A stretch of 64,000 nt of DNA from Castor canadensis (Eukaryota; Chordata; Mammalia; Rodentia; Castoridae), in contig NC_133394.1 in assembly GCF_047511655.1 (NCBI RefSeq), positions 143,381,343 through 143,445,342 of the forward strand. Reading direction: 5' to 3'. The translations under genes were made by a program, and so were the position numbers. Below are positions 22,578 to 35,139 of this stretch, piece by piece. The notes beneath the pieces are model-generated. The model did no database searches and was not told the DNA's origin. It was given only the letters and a program-made list of their open reading frames with translations. Position 1 is the first letter of the stretch; each line of letters starts with the position of its first letter.

Positions 22578-22774
22578 AGGAAGAATTATTTGATAAGTGA
22601 TGTTTACACAATTGGCTAACTACAGAAAGAAGACTTAATTGTAAATACTCAACACTCACAAGAGAAAAATAAACTCCAGGTGGAATAAGAAAAAAATTGA
22701 AAGAAAATCATTTGATTTCACTATATGAAAACATAAAAGTTGTTTGCAACATCAAAATCAAAAGGAAATCATCA

Positions 22775-22905
22775 CTAAACATGGTAGTGAATGACTGTAA
22801 TCCCAGATACATAGGAGACAAAAGCAGAAGGATCATAAGTTTGAGGTCAGCATGAGCAAATGGAGTGGTGAGAGACAATCTCAAAAACAAAACACAAGCA
22901 AAAGG
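22775..22905 (+). repeat. B1/7SL-like SINE monomer
   Basis: Reads AACATGGTAGTGAATGACTG, TAATCCCAG and a GAGACAATCTCAAAAACAAA tail: a 7SL-like monomer with no ID module. Confidence 0.75.
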
Positions 22906-23524
22906 TGGTCTTTAAATGACCAGATCCAGTGTTTGTGAAAGCCAAGTTTTCCATGTGTGGATAAATGCACTGTATCTGGGCTCTGTGAGTTTTACACTCA
23001 AGAAAATCTACAGAAAGTTAACCTCTTCCCTTCCACTTATATTCTACAACTAGACCTCATAATTTCCTGCAAGAATTCAAATCGTTCCTAAAACAATCTT
23101 TATTTGTGATGTATTGTTCAGAGAAATAAATGATTCTCTATTTTAAGTATTAATCTTCAGTTGTTTCCATGGATACCTGGTTGACCTATACAGGAAGCAA
23201 GGGAAAATAAGGGACTCAGAGGCTGGGGAACCTATATTTGGTTTCTCCTGGATGAAAAATCTGAAGTAGCCAGGGGAAGCTGTAAGCTGCATAACCATGG
23301 ATATGAGTTGGTTAAACAATGAAACTCAAGCTGCTGTGTTTGGGAAAGGAGGAGCGTATTTAATCATTTTTATTGCCAATGTAATAGTATCTGAGTTTCT
23401 GTTCCATGGAGGAATCATTTTCAGATCAGATCTTAATAAGGGCTACTCTAGTTGCTAAGAGAAGTGGAATAGAAACATAATGCCAACCAGATTCAAGAGA
23501 GAATGGCAAGTGTCAAAAACCTTA

Positions 23525-23730
23525 TAAATGTCAGATTCACACCTGTAATCCCAGCTAATCAGGAGGCAGAGGTAGGAGGATCATGAATTTAAGGTCAGCC
23601 CAAGCAAAGTTAGTGAGAACCTTTCTGAAAAACAAAACACAAAAGGACTAGGGCTGTGGCAGAGGACTTAGCTCGTATCTGCAAAGTACTAGGTTCAATC
23701 CCCAGTACTTCAACAAAACAAAACAAAACC
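23525..23730 (+). repeat. Composite SINE (7SL-like plus ID)
   Basis: 7SL-like head (CACACCTGTAATCCCAGC), then an ID-like part with GGTTCAATCCCCAGTAC, then an (ACAAA)n tail. Noncoding. The region 22906-23524 shows nothing I can assign. Confidence 0.82.
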
Positions 23731-24589
23731 CTCACAAAGGTGAGATGGGCAGGGCCATCTGAAAGCAGAAGGAAACTTTTCAGGTCTAATGTCTTTACAG
23801 AAACATTTTTCATAAAGCGACTGCATTAAACTTTGATTTTTTAAATAACAGTGTGCCAATTCCTAGATGTCGGTCTGCAACTTCACGTTGTATTGGTAAT
23901 CAAAGAAAAGCACAAACCCTGTGGCTGCCCTAAGACAAAAGTGATAGCAGACAAACCCGTGGAAATCAGCAGAAAGTGAGTAATGAATGAAGAGACATTA
24001 AGACTAGAATAAATAAAGACAGTTCTGTTACTTATAGCTGGCCAAATGATTTCACTAACTCTTTATCCAAGAAAAATAGAAAATCATCACAATCCCATTA
24101 TATTGTATTTTGCTATGTAGTATTGTGCTTAATTTGACTACCTTACCATTTGGGGTCTAAATTTCCTGTCAGGTAAGGAAAGAGGGATAATGAATGGTGA
24201 TTTTTTTTTTTTATATGTTGGAGCAGGAGGGAATCCCAGTCAATAAAAATGAACAGCATTTCTGACCAAATTTGGAGTCAATTTGTAGTTAAACACGGGT
24301 TAAATTATGTGGATATCAAAATATCATCTTGCTACAATGCTGATAATGAAAATATGACTTTAGTGTGATAACCTGCTGCATCCTTAACTGAACTAGAGCG
24401 ATTTAGCCTGAGGTGTGACATTGCTTTCCAATGGGACCTGTTCTACAAACTTGTTTCCCACTCCACAGCCCAGCCTGTAACACTTTCTGCCTCTGTAAAA
24501 CAGTCTGCCCCTGTGCAGTGGTCCAGAGTGAAAGATTCCCAGGCCAGAGTACCTGTACGAGACTTGTGGTCTACAAAGTTCTAGCTGTG
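23731..24589. other. No gene or confident repeat
   Basis: Unassigned sequence. The minus-strand frame 24393-24626 has no recognisable domain. Confidence 0.5.
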
Positions 24590-24760
24590 GAACAAGTTTT
24601 TTAACTTTCTGTTCCTCCATATCCATCTTTTTAAAATGGGGATAAGAATGGTGCTGACCTCATTGGGTTGGTATGAGGATTAAATCTGTTAACGCATGCC
24701 CACAAATGTGCTTGCCAGATGCTATATTGAAAGCATTAAATTCATCATTATGTCACTGTC
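24590..24760 (-). repeat. MIR SINE, antisense
   Basis: 'ttctgttcctccatatcc', 'aaaatggggataagaatggtg' and 'gaggattaaatctgttaa' follow the reverse MIR consensus in order. Confidence 0.75.
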
Positions 24761-24829
24761 AACATTTTCTGGCCTATTTAAACTAGCAGAAGAAAGTAGA
24801 GATGAAAAGTTTAATTTAAAAAATTGTTA

Positions 24830-25439
24830 TTTATTTTATTATTATTGTACTTGGTGGGGTACATTGTGTCATTTACAAAGGTTCTTACAATGTATCAGCT
24901 GTATCACACTTGAATTCACCCCCTCTGCTGCTGTCCTTCATCCCCCTCCTCTGATTCCCTGAACGGTTTCAACAGGTATCATTTTTGCATTTACATACAT
25001 GTGCGTAAATTATTTGCACAGTATTCATTCTTCTATCCTTTCCCCCACTACCTTCCCCTTCCACCAGTGCCAAACACTGTCTCACAGCAGAACCTGTTCA
25101 GTCCTCCTGTTCCCTGATATTGCAGAAGAAGAAAAAAACATAAAAGATAATAAGAGAAATATGGCGTTTTTGCTAGTTTGAGATAAAGATAGCTACACAG
25201 GGAGATCCTTTGTAGTTTCCATGTATATATGTACTACAACCCCAATTGGTTAATTTCTACCACTCCTCTTCACTACTCACTAGTTCCCTTCCCATAGTGG
25301 CCTTGGCCAGTTTAAGATTACTGCATTCATTCCTGTACAGTGAGCACATCAACCACATTTAAGTTTTTGGTTTCCTTCCCTTGCCTTATCACTCCAGTGC
25401 ACCACCTCCCCTTAATGTGACCCATGTCCCATAACATTG
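24830..25439 (-). other. L1 3' UTR (minus-strand copy)
   Basis: On the minus strand, sequence past the ORF2 end is collinear with the 3' UTRs of the copies at 12625 and 48313 for the first 350 bases, then diverges into a different end that carries a milder G-rich stretch and closes with CAATAATAATAAAATAAATA. The plus-strand frames 24696-24962 and 24999-25181 are shadows. Confidence 0.7.
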
Positions 25440-28400
25440 CTGCATTTGTTTTAGGTCTATAATCCACACAAGGGAGAACATGTGACTTTTGGCCTTCTGA
25501 CCCTGGCTAACTTCACTTAAGATGATGTTCTCCAGTTCCATCCATTTACCTGCAAATGACAAAATTTCATTCTTCTTTGTGGCTGAGTAAAATTCTATTG
25601 TGTATAAATACATTTTCTTAATCCATTCGTCAGTAGTGGGGCATCTTGGCTGTTTCCATAGCTTAGCTATTGTGAATAGTGCAGCAATAAACATGGATGT
25701 GTAGGTGCCTTTGTAGCAACCTGAGTCACATTCCTTTGGGGAATCCCAAAGGAGTGGGATTGCTGGATAATATGGCAGATCTACTTTTAGTCTTTTAAAG
25801 AGCCTCCCTACTGTTTTCCAAAGTGGTTGTACTAGCTTACATTCCCATCAGCAGTGTATGAGGGTTCCTTTTTCCCCTTATCTTTGCCAACATTTGTTGC
25901 TGTTGGTGTTCTTGATGGTAGCTATTCTAACAGGAGTGAAGTGGAATCTTAGTGTGGTTTTGATTGCCAGGGTTTTTATGGCCAGGGATAGTGAGCATTT
26001 CTTCATGTGTTTTTTGGCCATTTGGACTTCTTCATTTGAAAAAGTTCTGTTCAGTTCAGTTGCCCATTTCTTTATTGGTTCATTGATTTTGGATGGGTTT
26101 AGTTTTTTGAGCTCCCTGTATATTCTGGTTATCAATCCCTTGTCTGATGTATAACTAGCAAAGATTTCTCCCTTTCTTTAATTTAGAGACCATTTCTTTT
26201 GTTGTGCAGAAGCTTTTTAATTTCATGAAGTCCAATTTGTCAATCCTTTCTCTTAGTCACTGAGCCACTTGAGTTCTACTGAGGAAGTCCTTGCCTGTGC
26301 CTACTGCTTCCAGTGAATTCCTTGCTCTTTCTGGGACTAGCGTCAAGGTTGTGGGTCTAATATTAAGGTCCTTAATTAGCTTTGAGTTGATACTAGTACA
26401 AGGTGACATACATGGATCTAGTTTCAGTTTTCTGCAGACAGATACTCAGTTTTCCCAGGAACATTTGTTGAAGAGGCTGTTTTTTCTCCATCATATGTTT
26501 TTGCCATCTTTGTCAAAAATTAAGTGGGCATAGCTGTATGGATCATATCCAGATCCTCTATTCTGTTCCACTGATCATCATATCTGTTTTTGTGCCAGTA
26601 CCATGCTGTTTTTATTGCTATGGCTTTGTAGTATAGTTTGAAGTCAGGTATACCTCCAACATTGCTCTTTTCGCTGAGTATTGCTTTGGCTATTTGCAAT
26701 CTTTTGTGTTTCCAAATGAACTTTAGGGCTAATTTTTCAATCTCTCTGATGTCATTGGGGATTTGATGGGAAATGCATTGAACATGTAGATTGCTTTTGA
26801 TAGTACAGCCATTTTTATTATGTTGATTCGGCCAATCAGTGAGCATGGGGGATTTTTCCACTTTCTGTAGTCTGCTTTGATTCCTTTCTTCAATGGTTTG
26901 TAGTTTTCATTGTAGAGGTCATTCACATCCTTTGTTAAGTTTACTCCTAGGTATTTGATTTTTTTTTGAGGCTATTGTAAATGGAATTGTTTTCCTATAT
27001 ATTTTTTTCAATCTATTCATGAGTTTTGTAAGTTGATTTTGTGTACTACCACCTTGCTGAAGCTGTTTATGGAGTCCAGAAGTTTTGGGGTAGAGTTTTT
27101 TGGATCTTTGGGGTATAGGATCATGTCATTTGCAAATAGGGATATTTTGACAGTTTCTTTACTTATTTGTATTCCTTTTATTTCTTCTGCTTGCCTTATT
27201 ACTCTGGCTAGGAATTTCAGTGCTATGTTGAATAGGAGTGGGGAGAGTGTGCACCCTTGTCTCATTCCTGACTTAAGGGGGTATGGTTTCAGTTTTTCCC
27301 CATTAAGGATGATGTTGGCTGTAGGTTTGTCATACATAGTCTTTATTATGTTGAGGTACAGTCCTTCTATTCCTAGTTTTCTTACAGCTTTTAGCATGAG
27401 ATGGTGTTGAATCTCATCAAAGACTTTTTCTGCCTCTATTAAGATGATCAAGTCATTTTTGTCTTTGCTTCTATTAATGTGCTGCATTACATTTAATGGT
27501 TTTCATATGTTGAACCATCCCTGCAACCCTGGGATGAAGCTGACTTGGTCATGGTGAATGATCTTTCTGATATGTTGTTAGATTCAGTTTGCCATTATTT
27601 TATTGAGGATTTTTGCTTCAACATTCATTAAGGAAATTGGCCTGTAGTTGTCCATTTTGTATGTCTCCTTGTCCAGTTTGGGGATGAGTGTTATGCTGAC
27701 TTCATAAAATGAGTTAGGCAGTGTTCCTTCCCTTTCTATTTCATGGAAATGTTTAAGGAGTGTTGGCATTAGTTCTTTAAATGTCTGGTAGAAGTCAGCA
27801 GAGAATCTGTCACGTCCTGGATTTTTCTTTCCTGGGAGATTCTTTATTGCTGCTTCAATTTCATTGTGGGTTATAAATCTGTTTAGGTGGTTAATATCCT
27901 CTTGGTTCAGATTTGGATGGCCATAAGTGTTTAGAAATTTGTCCATTTCTTCAACATGTTCCAATTTATTGGAATATAGATTCTCACAGTAGTCCCTGAT
28001 GATTCCCTGGATTTCCTTGGTGTTTGTTCTTATCCCCCCTTTTTTGTTTCTGATTTTACTAATTTGGTCTTTCACCTCCTCATTTTAGTCAAATTTGCCA
28101 GGAGTCTGTCAATCTTGTTTATTTTTTCAAAGGACCAGCTTTTTATTTTGTTGATTCTTTGTATGGTTTTTTTTTGTTGTTTTTTTTTTGGTTTTTTGGT
28201 CTCTATTTTGTTCATTTCAGCTCTTAATTTTTATTATTTCTCCACTTCTGCTTGTTTTGAATTTAGCTTGTCTTGTTTTTCTAGGAGTTAGAGACATGGC
28301 ATTAGGTCATTCATTTGAGTTCTTTCTCTGTTTTTAATACATGCACTTATGGCTATAAACTTTCCTCTTAGGACTGCCTTTGCTGTGTCCCATAGGTTCT

Positions 28401-29245
28401 GATAGATTTTTTTTACTATCATTAAATTCCAGGGACTTTCTATTTACTCCCTTATTTCTTCTATTACCCACTGATTGTTGAGCAATGTTCAACCTCCAAT
28501 TGTTTGTGTATTTTCTGTTGTTGTTTTTGGTTTTGAGTTCTAGTTTTGTTGCATTGTGATCAGATAGTATGCAGGAGGTTATATCAATTTTCTTATATTT
28601 TTTGATACTTGCTTTGTACCCTATGTTATGGTCTATTTTGGAGAAAGTTACATGGGACAAGAAAATATATTGTGCTGTGTCAGGATGACATATTCTGTAG
28701 ACATCTGTTAGGTCAATTTAATCTATGGTGTCATTTAGTTCTAGGATTTCTTTGTTGATTTTTTTGTTTCAATGACCTATCTGTTGGTGATAGAGGAGTA
28801 TTAAAGGGGGTTTTGGTGATAGAGGGATACCACTGTGTTGGAGGGTATATGTGATTTTTAAGTCCTTTAGTGTATGTTTAATGAAGTTGGGTGCACTGAC
28901 ATTAGGTTCATACAAGTTGATAATTGTTATTTCTTTTTGATATATTGCCTCTTTTATTAGTATGAAGTGACCTTCTTTGTCTTGCTTGACTATTGTAAGT
29001 TTAAAGTCCACTTTGCCTGATATAAGTATTGCTACTCCTACCTGTTTTGGGGGACCATTTACTTGGTAAATCTTCTTCCAGCCTTTCACCCTAAGTCAGT
29101 GTTTATTTCTGTCAATAAGGCAGGTCTCCTGTAAACATTAGCTTGTCAGATCTTCCTTTTAAATCAGGTTTGCCAAACGGTGTCTTTTGATGGAAGAGTT
29201 AGCTTCATTGACATTCAGTGTTAATATTGACAGGTATGTTGTGAC
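25440..29245 (-). pseudogene. L1 ORF2 (endonuclease-reverse transcriptase) pseudogene, minus strand
   Basis: The endonuclease start lies near 29238 (LTLNVNEANSS), with more of that domain at 29089-28769. RT sequence runs through 28075-27017, including the RPISLMN block and [15 protein letters not shown]. The catalytic FADD reads Phe-Ala-Asn-Asp (27125-27130 covers Asn-Asp), so the first Asp is lost. The Cys-rich C-terminal part is at 26135-25389. Family role: ORF2p nicks target DNA and copies L1 RNA there. Many stops and shifts abolish it here. Confidence 0.85.
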
Positions 29246-29304
29246 TCCTGCCATTTAGTTGTTTTTATTGTTTAAGGATTTGAGTGTGTGCAGCCAATTC
29301 AATG

Positions 29305-30539
29305 TTACTGTCTGATTACTTGTCTTTTCTTCTCCTGAGGTTTAATACTTCCTGTCCTGTCTAGGTTTTGTTTGTTTTCATCTTCTGTGGGTGTAGAATT
29401 CTTTGTAGAATCTTCTGCGGTGGTGGGTTGTTGGTCATATATATATAGTTTTAGTTTCTGTTTATCATGGAAAACTTTTATTCTTTCCTCAAGTTTGAAT
29501 GATAGTTTCACTGGGTAGAGTATCCTAGGCTAAAATTGTTTTCCATCAGTGCTTGAAATACCTCACTCCATGCCCTTCTTGCTTTTAAGGTTTCTGTTGA
29601 GTAATCTGCTGTTATTTTGATGGGTTTACCTTTATTTATTTGTTATTTGTTTTTCCTCTTACAGCCTTCAATGTTCTTTCTCTGTTCTCTGTACTGATTG
29701 TTTTAACAATAATATACCATGAAGAGGTTCTATTTTGGTTAAGTCTGCTTGGTGTCTTGGAGGCTTTCTGTACCTGAATGGGCAGCTATTACTTGAGATT
29801 TGGAACATTTTCTGCTATTATTTTGATGACTATATTACATATCCCTTTGGTTTGTGCCTCTTCTCCTTCTTTGATGCCCATGATTCTCAGGTTCAGACTT
29901 TGAAGAGTCACTGAGTTCTTGCATATTCCTTTCACTGCTCTTGAGGTGTTTGTCCAAGAGTACTTCTGTTATTTTCTTTAATACCTGTTTTATCTTTGAG
30001 CCCTGAGATTCTGTCTTCCACTTATTCTAGTGGGATGGAATGGCCTTCCACTGTCTTTTGTATTTGATTTAAGGGTATTTTTATTTTCAGAATTTCTGTT
30101 TGATTATTTTTTCTGAGATTTTCCATATCTTTGTTCATCTCCTCTTTCATATCTTGTGCTGTCTTCTTTATTTCATATATTTCTTATAGTCTCCTTTGTT
30201 TCACATTGGTGTTTGTTGAAGTCATCTCAGTTCATTTAGTTGTTTCTATGTCTTCTTAAGTTTTTTATTTGTGGTGTGTCGATATTGCTTGAGTTCATTC
30301 TGTACATTCTGTTTCCATCTCTTGTAGCTTCTCCATGAGTATCTCATTGAGCTCATCCATGATTTCCTCTTTGAGAGATTTTTTTGTGGATGCCGTCGAG
30401 CTCATTGGTGATACTTATCACCACTCTGTTGGGGTCAGAATCTGCGTATTCATTTTCTTCATTTCCCACTGATTCCTCTATTGAATTATCGTTCTTTTGA
30501 GGAATGGAATTTCCTTGTCTTCTTTATCCCATGCTTCAT
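29305..30539 (-). pseudogene. L1 ORF1 (RNA-binding protein) pseudogene, minus strand
   Basis: The start is taken at 30539, where the minus strand reads Met-Lys-His-Gly and a Lys-rich N-terminus aligned to that of the plus copy at 35140. The coiled-coil region decays into stops. The C-terminal domain survives as an open piece at 29305-29511 (LSFKLEERIKVFHDKQKL). Full-length ORF1p is usually about 340-400 residues, so only fragments remain. Confidence 0.75.
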
Positions 30540-32545
30540 TCCAGTGCTGTGCTCCTGTGTTATTGAATGGCTAGTTGGTGGTTTTAATCACCTGTTTTCT
30601 TTCCCTTAATTTAATTATTGTGTTGTGACTGGCTTAGTTGTTAGCAAGGTTATTGTGCTATTTCTGCCCCTGCCCTGGAAGTGTAAATTAGCAATTCACA
30701 GGTTCAATGAAAAATCTATTATTTACATATTATATAGAGAATCTTTTGGTGATATTATCTATAATCAGTGGGAATTGGTGAGGGAGGGTATGGTTGTTTG
30801 GATAGAGATACAAACTTGGGTAATTTGAAAAGGTAGTGCTAAGAGGGGAGGGCAAAAAGGGGTGATAGGGTGAGTGAGGGAGAGTTGTAAGAGCTACAGA
30901 GTTTTGGGGGCACTTATACATGTTAGGGTGCAGTTGAGCTGTTGTAGTGGAGGTGCTTGTATTAAGGATGCAGAGGGATAGAGGTGTGTAGGGTTGGTAC
31001 AGTGGGCTAATCAGCAGGTTGTAAGTGTGGAGGAGGGAAGGTTTGTGAGGTGACAGATAGGGAAAGACAGGAGGGGGAGGTGAAGTTTGGGAATAGAGTG
31101 GATGAAAAGGAGCAGAAAGAATAGTTGGAGTGAGAACAATGGATTGTAGCACAAGAAAAGGAGAGAAAGTGAAGGGGGTAAGAATAGAGATAAGAAAGTA
31201 GTAATAGTAAAATTAAAAATTCTATATAAAAAAGGAAGAAAACTAAGGAATAAAAAAAGCCAACAACAAAAAGTACAATCAGCTTGGCAAAAGTTCTGGA
31301 CTTATCCCTTTCACATCTAATCCAGGTATCAGATAGCAGATAGAAGAAGGAATCAGAAATACTCAGCTCTGTGATATCAGAAAGCACTTCAAGTCATGGG
31401 AGCTACATTTGGGTAATTCTGATTCTTTTTAGCCAACTAAAAAACTGCCAACACATAAGGGGAGCATAAAATTCAAGAACTGACCCTAAAACAGCTTTTA
31501 ATTGCACCTAACAGCTAAGGAAATCAGTGTGTGGCACAACCACTAGGATGTGTCTGTCAAGGGAAAAGCCCCCTGGTCATCTCTCCCTTTTCTTTCTTTC
31601 TTTTTTTGCAAAAAATCAGAAGATAGATCACCATTCAGAACCAAACCTTATGATGTACTGGACCCCTAACCATGGAAAGCCAATTTACTCCCACCCCCTC
31701 CACTCTGCCCCACACCCCTGCTAGGCTGAACCCAGTCCCAGTGAGCATCTGCCTTGAGAAAACTCACCTGCCATTTCTCCCCACAGGCCAGTTCCAGAGC
31801 TGCCTGTGTAAATCTGCAAACCCAACAGGTGATCACCTTGCACCATACCACCCCCCCACTCAACACACACACAGGAACATAATCCAGTGTAGCTCCTGGG
31901 CAGTTGCATTCCCCCCTTCACCCAACAAAACTGAAAAACATAGACAGTGAATTGTATTCTACCACTGATTGCAGGGGCATGGCAGAATGCTGAATCAGTC
32001 TCAGAGAAGGGCCATTTGGGAGAGGGGGCAAGGAACTAAACTTGGCAGATAGGGGTGGGGTAAGGAACAATGGTTAAGAGCAGGAGTGGGATGACAAGCC
32101 AACCTCCCAGAGCAGGGGTGTGGCAAATATTGCTGAGGTAATTTCATAGGACTGTGGGCAGTGCACAAAACTGAATTGCCCCAACTTCTTGTGAGAAGAG
32201 CTGACCAGCCAAAGTTGCAGCTGTAGAGCAACTGAGCTGCTGCCTGGTGAAAACAACAACAGATCTGACCACCATGCACAAACTGGTAGTGAGCTATCAC
32301 AGGTCCCAGTTGCAACCTGCCCTGTGGACAAAAGGAATGAAATACTGCTCACAAGCCAGCAGTCTTGTGAAACCACTTCAGAGATCTAACTTTTAACAGA
32401 CAACCCATCAGACCAAGGAAAGCAGAGGGGAAAAAAAATCCCTCCAACCAACTCCCCACCAAGCTGTTTGACAAGACGGGCAGTACCCTTCCCCACTTGC
32501 CCAGAATACCAACCTTGAGAAGAGACAGGTCACCGAGAAACCGTC
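30540..32545 (-). other. L1 5' UTR (minus-strand copy)
   Basis: On the minus strand it ends with a long pyrimidine-rich stretch (about 31400-30830) just upstream of ORF1, matching the layout of the plus-strand L1. The distal part (31500-32545) is richer in GC. Open frames of 100-140 residues on the minus strand (30730-31152, 31007-31387, 32001-32376) come from this low-complexity composition and are not called genes. Confidence 0.65.
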
Positions 32546-32589
32546 AGTCAAAAGTTTAAATTTGAATTTAAACAAAGCTGTGTGAAAAT

Positions 32590-32762
32590 CTTGATGCCAG
32601 CTGTTACCAACTGTATTACTAACCTCTAAGTCTCAATTTCTTCATCTATGAAATCATAATATATGCCTCAAGGAGTTTTTTGGAAAACAAAATGAGGCAC
32701 TAGGTAAAGTACAGTATCGGGCACATGATGAAGGCTAAAAAATTGCCTGTTATTGTGATCAA
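32590..32762 (-). repeat. MIR SINE, antisense
   Basis: 'taacctctaagtctcaatttcttcatcta', 'aatatatgcctcaaggag' and 'gggcacatgatgaaggc' follow the reverse MIR consensus in order. Region 32763-33110 is unassigned. Confidence 0.8.
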
Positions 32763-33118
32763 CATGGTTAATGCCATCATTATAATCCTCATTACCTTCA
32801 CTCATGGTAAAACACAAGTATGGAAAAATATTTAGATTCACTGTATTTAAGACCTGGAGGACCTAAAAAAATTAATATGGTATTCCCACTAACTCCAAAG
32901 CATTGTCTAAGTTACTCAACTTCTCTTCAAAAGCAAATTAAGAGACTTAGTCTAAAATTCTAAAAGATTTTTCAGGTTCTATAATGTTTTATTCTCTATG
33001 TCTATAGACATTCTCATGAATTGAGTTATCAGGTAAGATTCAGATGTCCAGGAAATCTCTAATGGGGAAGAAAAAGTTTGGGTGGTGGAAAAAGAGTAGA
33101 AGGAATGCTAAAAATATA

Positions 33119-33176
33119 AATGGATAGACAGATGGACGGGTGGATGGAGGGATGGATGGAAATTAGATAGATAGAG
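33119..33176. repeat. GGAT/GATA tetranucleotide tract
   Basis: Imperfect (GGAT)n running into (GATA)n, a degenerate microsatellite. Confidence 0.8.
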
Positions 33177-33299
33177 AAGAGAGAGATAACTAAATGCAGT
33201 AGGTTCAAGGTTCATCTGTGACAACAGAATCCTAGGAAGAGATTTCCACAAATGGAAAGAAAGGAAGTTAAAAATGTGTTGGAATTACTCTATGGAACT

Positions 33300-33532
33300 C
33301 AAGAAAAGAGGGAAAGGAAAGAGAATGATAGAGCAGCACTAATAAAACATAATATCTGTAAAGGTAAAGGACTTAAGGGTGTGTATTGAAAGCTGTTTAA
33401 AATGGGGAGTGAAGATAAGGGGTAGGGAGAGTAATGGGAGGGGTTGAACAGACCAGAGTAAAGTACACCCACAGCATGGAAACATTGAGAAACTCCTTTG
33501 AACCACAACTTAAATATTAATAATGAAAAACA
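33300..33532 (+). mobile_element. Probable L1 3' UTR fragment, sense
   Basis: A purine-rich start, GGGAGGGGTTGAACAGACC, 'catggaaacattgagaaactcctttg' and 'aatattaataatgaaaaac' follow, weakly, the motif order of the L1 3' ends at 20746 and 40658. It lies directly upstream of the plus-strand full-length L1. Confidence 0.45.
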
Positions 33533-33536
33533 GGAA

Positions 33537-34764
33537 TGGGATTCCAAGATGGCAGCTAGAGGGAGGAAGCAGAAAGCGAGCCTCCTAACATGAAATCCTG
33601 GAGAGACGCTGGAGACACACTTTGTAGGCACAATCACTGAGAAGAGGCATAACTTTGACCTCTCCACACCTCCAGCCAGCGCAGAGAATCTCCACTTCAC
33701 ATTAAATGGAGAAACAAGGAGGGCCCCCAGGCCACTGCCAGTCGCCTGCACCCAGACGGCTTTGGAAGATGCAGACCACAAGGTGAGCTTAGCGGTACCG
33801 TGGTACTCCCACAGACAACCCTGGGCCAGATCAGCATAGCCCAATGGACAGACCGACCCCCACCCAGTGAAAAAAGAGAAACTGAGTAATAATCAATAAG
33901 AACAATAAAAACACGTAGCAAAGACAGTGGGGTGCCCTGAGTGCCAAAGGGGGGGGAAGGGAAATCCCTCCCAGAATTGTAAATAAACAAGCCGGGCCTG
34001 GTCAGAGAGAGTGGGAGCGGGGGCGCACACCCAGCAACCAGGAACAGAAAAGCTTGTGAGAGTGGCAGAAGGAAGAAAACTCCACAGGAGAAGGGGGAAG
34101 ACCCACCTCTCATGTGAGCTCTAAACAAACACCCCAACCAGTAGGGGCAGCAGCACATGCCCAGCAATCAGGAGTGGGAAAGCTTCTAAAAGCAGTGGTG
34201 GGAGGAAAACTCCACAGGAGAGGGGGGAAGACCCACTTCCCATGTGAGCTGTAAATAAACATGCAGGCCTGAGAAAGCGGGTGTAGTGTCACCTCCCTCA
34301 GTGTGCTTGGAAAGGGGAAAGCTTGTAGCAGCAGCTTGTGCACAGGAGAACTCTGATTAAACAAAGCCTGCAGGGCCAGGTGAGTGCTCAGCTCACCCCT
34401 GAGATCTGCATAAATAACACCTCCAGCAACAGCAGGCTGACAGCAGCGGGCAGGCAAGCCACAGCCACAGATACCATTCTCAGAACTGTCTCCAGACTCT
34501 TTTTTTTCTCTCTCCCTACCTTTGATGAGACAATGACAGAACTACACCTGCATGCAGAAAAACTTACTGAAACCATATTGCATTTGAACTTGGGACACTT
34601 TGTCGGGTTTTTTTGTTTTGTTTTGTGTAGTTTTTTTCTATTTTATGTTTCCCCTTTGATGAGACAACTACAGAACAACATCTGAGGCACCATCTCCAGG
34701 GATGGAGGCTGAGGGACGAGCACCAAAATTATTAAGACTGAAACTTCATGCATTTGAACTTGGA

Positions 34765-34811
<47 letters not shown>

Positions 34812-35139
34812 TTTCTTTCTTTTACTTATTTTTTATTTTTATTCTTACCTTTATTCTTTTTATTTTTTATTTTCAATACTCTCTCTGTCTATCTAATGCC
34901 TTTTCAGCTTACGGTTGATTAGCACACTGTCTCTCCATGTTTATCTCTTTGAAACTTTTTTTGTTTGTTTCTTTGTTTTGTTTTTTTTTCTACTTGATTA
35001 TTTGTTTTTCCCTTTCCCTTTAACTTCTTTGCTTTCCATCTCCTCTCACCCTTCCATTCTAAATATCACTAGTGCTATTATCACAGCGAGAAAATACATA
35101 ATTGCATACAGTACAGGGACAATAACAACACCAAGGGCA
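33537..35139 (+). promoter_or_regulatory. L1 5' UTR with repeated monomer-like units
   Basis: The segment has an internal promoter role in L1 elements. Two units of about 107 bases (34024-34131 and 34154-34260) share CACAGGAGA, GGGGGAAGACCCAC and CATGTGAGCT, about 130 bases apart; weaker relatives end near 33990 and 34366. Then come a (TA)n tract at 34769-34808 and a pyrimidine-rich run to 35050. Minus-strand frames of 115-181 residues here are antisense shadows. Confidence 0.8.
34769..34808. repeat. (TA)n microsatellite in the L1 5' UTR
   Basis: Pure TA alternation of about 40 bases, followed by T/C-rich sequence. Confidence 0.95.

Larger units (their letters stand above)
24830..32545 (-). 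mobile_element. Near-full-length degraded L1, minus strand
   Basis: All L1 parts are present in order on the minus strand: 5' UTR (32545-30540), ORF1 (30539-29305), a short spacer, ORF2 (about 29245-25440) and a 3' UTR ending in an (AAT)n-rich tail near 24830. Both frames are broken many times. The left edge is set by the T-rich tail and the right edge only by loss of 5' UTR-like sequence, so 32545 is approximate. The 5' UTR lies back to back with that of the L1 starting at 33537. Confidence 0.85.

Noticed and set aside
30730..31387. Pro/Ser/Tyr-rich minus-strand frames of 126-140 residues
   Set aside because: They come from the pyrimidine-rich L1 5' UTR, overlap in different frames and have no domain.
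33119..33176. Repeated GGAT/GATA units considered as a CRISPR-like or regulatory array
   Set aside because: Plain degenerate tetranucleotide microsatellite without spacers; the genome is mammalian.
33299..33844. 181-residue minus-strand open frame
   Set aside because: It lies antisense to the L1 5' UTR and the preceding L1-like sequence, with no domain and no gene context.
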